Part shown: one piece after another, positions 59,386 to 64,000 of the stretch
How the letters are laid out: each line of letters starts with the position of its first letter
How positions within the stretch are numbered: the stretch's first letter is position 1
NCBI GenBank assembly: GCA_003667245.1
Contig: RCNN01000499.1
Coordinates: forward strand, 62,001-126,000
DNA from: Heterostelium multicystogenum
Taxonomy: Eukaryota; Evosea; Eumycetozoa; Acytosteliales; Acytosteliaceae
Length of the DNA: 64,000 nt
Direction of reading: 5' to 3'
Notes under the pieces: model-generated
Databases searched by the model: none
What the model was told of the DNA's origin: nothing
What the model saw: only the letters and a program-made list of their open reading frames with translations
Program-made: the position numbers and the translations under genes

Positions 59386-61120
59386 TTATTTCCAATTTAA
59401 TTTTACAATGATGACAGTACTATTATCACCACTTCCACGAGTAAATGCTTCCATTGAAACACGTTTGGCAATGTCATATGGATCCCAGTCTTGTTGTTTG
59501 GATGTATAATGATCTTCTATCAACTTATTGATATAGTCCACTAGATCTTGATTACTAAAGACATCCCATATTCCATCGGTTGCCAAAAACAAAGTATTGA
59601 TCAATTTCTTGTGGTGGAACCAATATTGGAGAACTATTGTTACCTAAAGAGTTCGACAGCGGATTGTAATTCATTTTTCTTAGGAGCTCGATCGTTTACT
59701 TAGGCTACTGATGTTGTTGAATTGCTGACTATAGCGTTTGCTAGCTGTTGTTGGTGAATTTTAATGTGGTTTAGAATGAGTGGAGGTGGTACCACCTGTG
59801 AATCTTGAGGACTATCAGTGCTCATAGTAGAGTTAGAATCGTCTTCGGGAATGATTCCAAATTCTTGCTGTGGAGAAGATGAACGATTTTTAAACATCGA
59901 GGAACTGTTACGTTTTGGACTACCGCCGAATGGAGAAGATGATCTGGATGATAGTGGTGATGAAAACATTCTTGATGGAGAGCATCCTTGTGAACCACCT
60001 CCACGCTTGCTTCTAGTGTAAGTTTTTGACTACCCCTTTAAGCGGAATCACAACAAACTCTGGATCTGGTATTACCCATTTTTTCAATGGAATATCACCA
60101 ATTCCTCTTGATACACTTAGGATTCCAGCGACTCTCCAGATTCTTTCATTGTAGTCCCAATCGATTTTCCCACCAGAGCTTGTGATTCTTTGTTTTTCTT
60201 TGGATGTGCTGGTTTGTGATCAAATGATAGCGCAACTGCTTTTCCACTTCTACACAAAACACCTCTTGAATCACCAGCATTTGCCACCACAAGTAAAGAG
60301 GAGCATTTGGAGGAGTTGATAAAAGTGCAACAAGACTGGTTGTACCTGATTCGTTCTTTGATCTGTATTTCTTGCTGTAGCGACTATCAAGTGTCATGAA
60401 AGTATTGTAAAGAGCGGTTTGGAGAAGATCACTTCTATTTTGAGTTTCGTTTTGGAGTTCATTTCTACCTAGACTGCTGGCCTTCTTCCAATGAGGGCTT
60501 TCATACATACTTGGTGACTTTGCAGATCCAGTGTTTTTGCTTGAATAACATGTTTTGTTCTCTTTGATATATTTGTTGGTAATTTGAGTGATTCTTTTCT
60601 TGACAAAGTTGCACATTTATCGCCTCCATGTCCATCAAAAACACCAAATAGTGATATTGAAGGGTTGTTATCCAGCTGTGTTTTAATTTTGAATCTATCT
60701 TCCATGTATCTTCTTGTTCCTTGAAATGAAGATGTGCCATAAATAACTTCTAGATCACTGATCATAACATCAGGTACCTGACCATCATCACTAAAAATTG
60801 GACTATTCATTGCTGACATATTAGAAGGTGATGGAGGTTGTTGATTGTCACTTCTTCCATCATCAAAGCATATCATCAGGATATCCATAGTCAATGGGTG
60901 CCATTGGTGTCATATATAAAATAGGTGAAGGTGTAAAAGTTGGAACTTGCTGTTGTTGTTGCTGAGGACTATTATTAGTTCCACTACTATTCAAGGAAGT
61001 AGAGGAAACCGAAGGTGATTGTTGTTGTTTCCCATTTATACTATTCAAATAATTACTATTATTTACTGAATAGATTTGATTCACTTGTTGAGAATTTCTA
61101 AAATAATTAATAATATTCAT
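59386..61120 (-). CDS. PP2C-type (PPM) protein phosphatase with Ser-rich insert
   Basis: Mg/Mn-dependent Ser/Thr phosphatase. On the minus strand from 61120 (MNIINYFRNSQQVNQIY) a Gln/Ser-rich N-terminus leads to the PP2C domain: GTRRYMEDRFKIKT, FGVFDGHGGDKCA, VANAGDSRGVLCRSGKA with DHKPAHP, SRGIGDIPLKKWVIP, then an unusual Ser/Pro-rich insert of about 90 residues (59969-59700, SSPLSSRSSSPFGGSP), and the C-terminal motifs LFLATDGIWDVFSNQDLVDYI and GSGDNSTVIIVKL before the stop at 59386. The metal-binding Asp residues (ED, DGHGG, DG, DN) are all present. The reading frame changes at about 60870, 60610, 60290, 60030 and 59620-59700, each by one base. The insert position between the SRGIGD and ATDG motifs is the notable feature. 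Confidence 0.88.
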
Positions 61121-62681
61121 TGCTTTAATAAATAGTTTTTCAGGACTTAAAAATAAGGGTAATAGTTATTATTTTTAATAAATAAAATAAATAATATATA
61201 TAAATATAAATAATAGATAATTATTATAAATTTATATAATTAAATATAAATTGTTTAATAATAAAATAAAGTCAATCGAGTGGTAATCTAGTCTCTTCTT
61301 AGTTTAAAAAAAGAAAATCAATAAAAGTGTTAGTATTTAGTTTGAATCCTATTGGATGAAATGAAAAGTAGGAATTAAAAACAAATAGAACAAAGAACAA
61401 ACTAAAGAGAAGTGATTTTATAAAAGAACAATATTGAAATTATAAATGAAATCGTTAGGACTGGCTTGGATTGTATTGATTATTACAGAAAGTTATTAAA
61501 ATAGTTGTTGTTAGTATGAAAATTAATAATGTATGTTTAATGATCGGATGTTATTTGCAGTTTGATGAAGAGTTTAGTTAAGCTAATCAATACTTGAAAT
61601 AGATAAAACATATATATCCTAATAGTTATTTGTACTATTTAGTTTAATTTATTATGGTTGTGATATAAATAACAATATAGCATCCTATTGTTTTGGTTTG
61701 ATTTTAAACGAGAAATATTTAAAAATTTGGATTGATCTCTTATACATCAATTGTTTTAATAGGTGAGGTGGGAGTGTTAATTACTCATATCAAAATTGGA
61801 AATCAATTATTATTGATTGATAGATGGATTGATTAATTGATTAATTTTGTTTTTAAAATAGATATTGAAGTGTTGTGTGGTTAAATTGATAATATTTAAT
61901 AATAATTGGACAGGGAGGTGTGACCATCAAATAAGGTCTGATAAAAATACAATAGGTAATTATTTTTATTGATTGACACCTTTATGGTTAGAATTAAATA
62001 ATCAATCTTTTAAATGATTAATTGTCAATTGTGAAATGGAAAAGTTGATTTAAAAATAGTTTATAATTTATATAAACAAAGATAGTTGATTATGGAATGA
62101 ATTCACATCATAGATACTATCTATCAAAAAATTTAATTAATGATATCATTGATAGTTTATCAAAACAACTAAATTTAATAAAAAATAATACTTTATTCAA
62201 TTGTATGTCCAACATTAAAACAATTTTGGATTGATTATTTCTATAGGATTGATTATTATTTTTAAGAAATTTAAATATACTTATTTATTACCTTTTCCAA
62301 CAACAGGGAATGAAGCTGATTTAATTTTAGAAAAATGATAATTACTTTTAAGGAGTGTTCAGACTCTAACTATAATCTTTTAAAAAAGATTCCTTCCAAC
62401 TATCTATTTAAGAGGAATGAAATGATATTTCTAGTTGCACTACTTCTTTTATCTACTAAAAAGTGAAAATTAAAATTATTAAAATACTTTAAATATCAAA
62501 TTTTGATATGTTATGAGATGATAGGATAGGATATAATATGATATTATGATTTGATGATTTGATGGGTTATTAGTCAGAATTTTGTAATAATTTCATTTGA
62601 TAGTATTATTATCATATTGGGTTTGTTGTAGATAGTTTCTTTTCTATATTTAATTTTAATTAATTTTTAATTAATTAAAAT

Positions 62682-62712
<31 letters not shown>

Positions 62713-63781
62713 ATTTCTTTTGTTTCGTATTGTTTTGTTATTTGTATTTATATATATATTTGATGATTTGCTTTCTTATTTAAACATTTTTTGTTTTTTG
62801 TTTGTTTTTTTTTGTTTGATTGTGTAGTTGATGTTATCTTTCAAAAATGAAGTGGTATCAAATTGTTGTAGTGCCTACTGTGTAGAGCATAGATGTAGAG
62901 ACAGTAGAGAATCTTAATAATTGATATCAAAAATCAAATAAATGAATTAGTGAATGTAATCTATCTGACTGGGTTGGTAATTTTAGTTTGACACATATCA
63001 CTCACTCCATCGACACCCACATTTCTTAATAAACACAATCTTGAACTCACTCACTTATTTATCACACACCACCCAACACTAAATTCAAACCCCAACCACA
63101 CAATGAAGTAGCAAACAAACACAAAAACATTAACATCATATCAACAGGACATCTGGTGAACTCAAGCAAACATCGTGAATGATAATAATAATTATTCCTA
63201 GAACACTCACTATCAATGCACTATTTAAGCAAAACCTTGGTTGAACAAACAAACTAATGAAATCAACAATAAGAAGACAATAGCAAACAAATAAACAAAC
63301 AAATATTTATATGAATTTATTAATTTTGCGATACTATACTAGTAATAATAATTAAATACTAATCCTAATGAATGAGCAACAACCACTGAACTACCAAAAT
63401 AATATTTCTTTATTTGATAAATTAATTTTAAAATTAAAAATGCAATTTTAAGGTGAAAACAAACAAAATTATCTTTATTCATAATACTATTCTAAATATC
63501 CAAATTGAATTGATTCGAAATTTGCATTATACATTAATAAATATTACTTTAATAACTGTTTAAACATAATAATAATAATATTATTATTATTATTACTGAC
63601 TTTAGTAAATATAAATAGATTGGTAGACAATAATAGTAGTAATATCATATCAAATAAAGTCTAAAGTAAATTAAGCTTAATTAGATTTGAAGAAGAAGAG
63701 AATTTAAAGGTTAATTCATTCATCTTTGTTTGTCTGCTTTTAGCTCACTCGCGAAAAGATAGACTGAGAATACTATGAAGA
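61121..63781. other. Gene-free region of about 2.7 kb between divergent genes
   Basis: No gene found. The left part is GT-rich on the plus strand (CA-rich toward the PP2C gene), with GATT and ATT repeats (61815-61845, 62690-62712). From 62990 to 63320 the plus strand is CA-rich (CACTCACTCC, CACACACCACCC), toward the right-edge gene. The two halves thus look like the upstream regions of two divergent genes. Confidence 0.5.
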
Positions 63782-64000
63782 ATGGACGATGGATATTTGG
63801 TTGGCTATATCCACTTCATTCGATATCTTAATCAAAAGACAACTGTGAGGATTAGATTACTTTTTGAAGTGTTTTGCTTGGTCATAATCTCTATCTTTCT
63901 TTCAACTCTTCTATTGATGCACAAGCAGTATGTCGGAAAAGTATGTATCACAACGCGATGTTATTATAGAGTTGTCATTATTTATACAACATAAAATATC
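63782..64000 (+). CDS. First exon of a membrane protein, continues beyond the window
   Basis: From the ATG at 63782 the product is MDDGYLVGYIHFIRYLNQK, then a strong hydrophobic helix (LLFEVFCLVIISIFLSTLLLM) and HKQYVGK. A donor-like GTATGT starts at 63941, so the first exon is probably 63782-63940 (53 codons, phase 0) and the remainder lies outside. This looks like a type II signal anchor. An alternative ATG at 63775 stops after 18 codons. Family unknown. Confidence 0.45.

Overview
The window is eukaryotic and looks like a dictyostelid social amoeba that is probably not D. discoideum itself. The evidence is a very AT-rich background, short GT..AG introns of about 60-100 bp, Asn/Gln/Thr homopolymer runs in proteins, gene families typical of Amoebozoa (an OCRL-like 5-phosphatase with a RhoGAP-like tail, several-exon acid sphingomyelinase, RasGEF, G8-domain surface protein), and a chromodomain Ty3/gypsy element of the Skipper type sitting beside a tRNA gene. 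The species cannot be fixed from sequence alone.

Layout, left to right: a seven-blade WD40 protein entering from the left edge (1-1849); Ku80 (2212-4603); PP4 catalytic subunit (5099-6282); a RasGEF on the minus strand (6706-10284); a gene-free stretch of about 4.1 kb with a hairpin and a duplicated TATA-containing module; an OCRL-like inositol 5-phosphatase (14384-16828); a perfect 18-bp inverted repeat; a zinc-less quinone oxidoreductase (17687-18652); a small membrane protein (minus, 18936-19395); tRNA-Arg(ACG); a complete 5.8-kb LTR retrotransposon on the minus strand (21527-27350); a dictyostelid-type orphan gene (minus, 27533-28978); a DPP8/9-like peptidase (29498-32026); a Cys/Thr-rich secreted, probably GPI-anchored protein (32937-33728); squalene monooxygenase (34349-36047); a 62-residue gene with a 10-nt first exon (37450-37718); acid sphingomyelinase (39018-41222); tRNA-Lys(TTT) with an 8-nt anticodon loop; a CELF-type three-RRM protein (44138-45672); a G8-domain cell-surface protein (47607-50752); AATF/Bfr2 (50969-52644); eIF4A (54047-55925); a divergent XRN 5'-3' exonuclease (56362-59348); a PP2C phosphatase (minus, 59386-61120); and the first exon of a membrane protein at the right edge.

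The genes are ordinary independent nuclear genes, not an operon: DNA repair (Ku80), Ras and phosphoinositide signalling (RasGEF, 5-phosphatase, PP4, PP2C), sterol and sphingolipid metabolism, and RNA work (CELF, AATF, eIF4A, XRN).

Two points dominate the hunt. First, about half of the single-copy genes carry one or more single-base frame breaks, in both directions and often in homopolymers, while the retrotransposon gag and pol frames (1.7 kb and 3.9 kb) and several long host genes are unbroken. This is best read as indel errors in the source sequence; it means many of the proteins here must be read across frames, and the extra T in the tRNA-Lys loop may have the same cause. Second, the retrotransposon is full length, has near-identical LTRs that differ by exactly one 78-bp tandem unit, a 5-bp target duplication, a +1 gag/pol overlap, no visible CCHC knuckle, and lies 61 bp downstream of a tRNA gene, as expected for a tRNA-targeting chromovirus. 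Several unannotated hairpins and structured intergenic segments are recorded as candidate non-coding RNAs.
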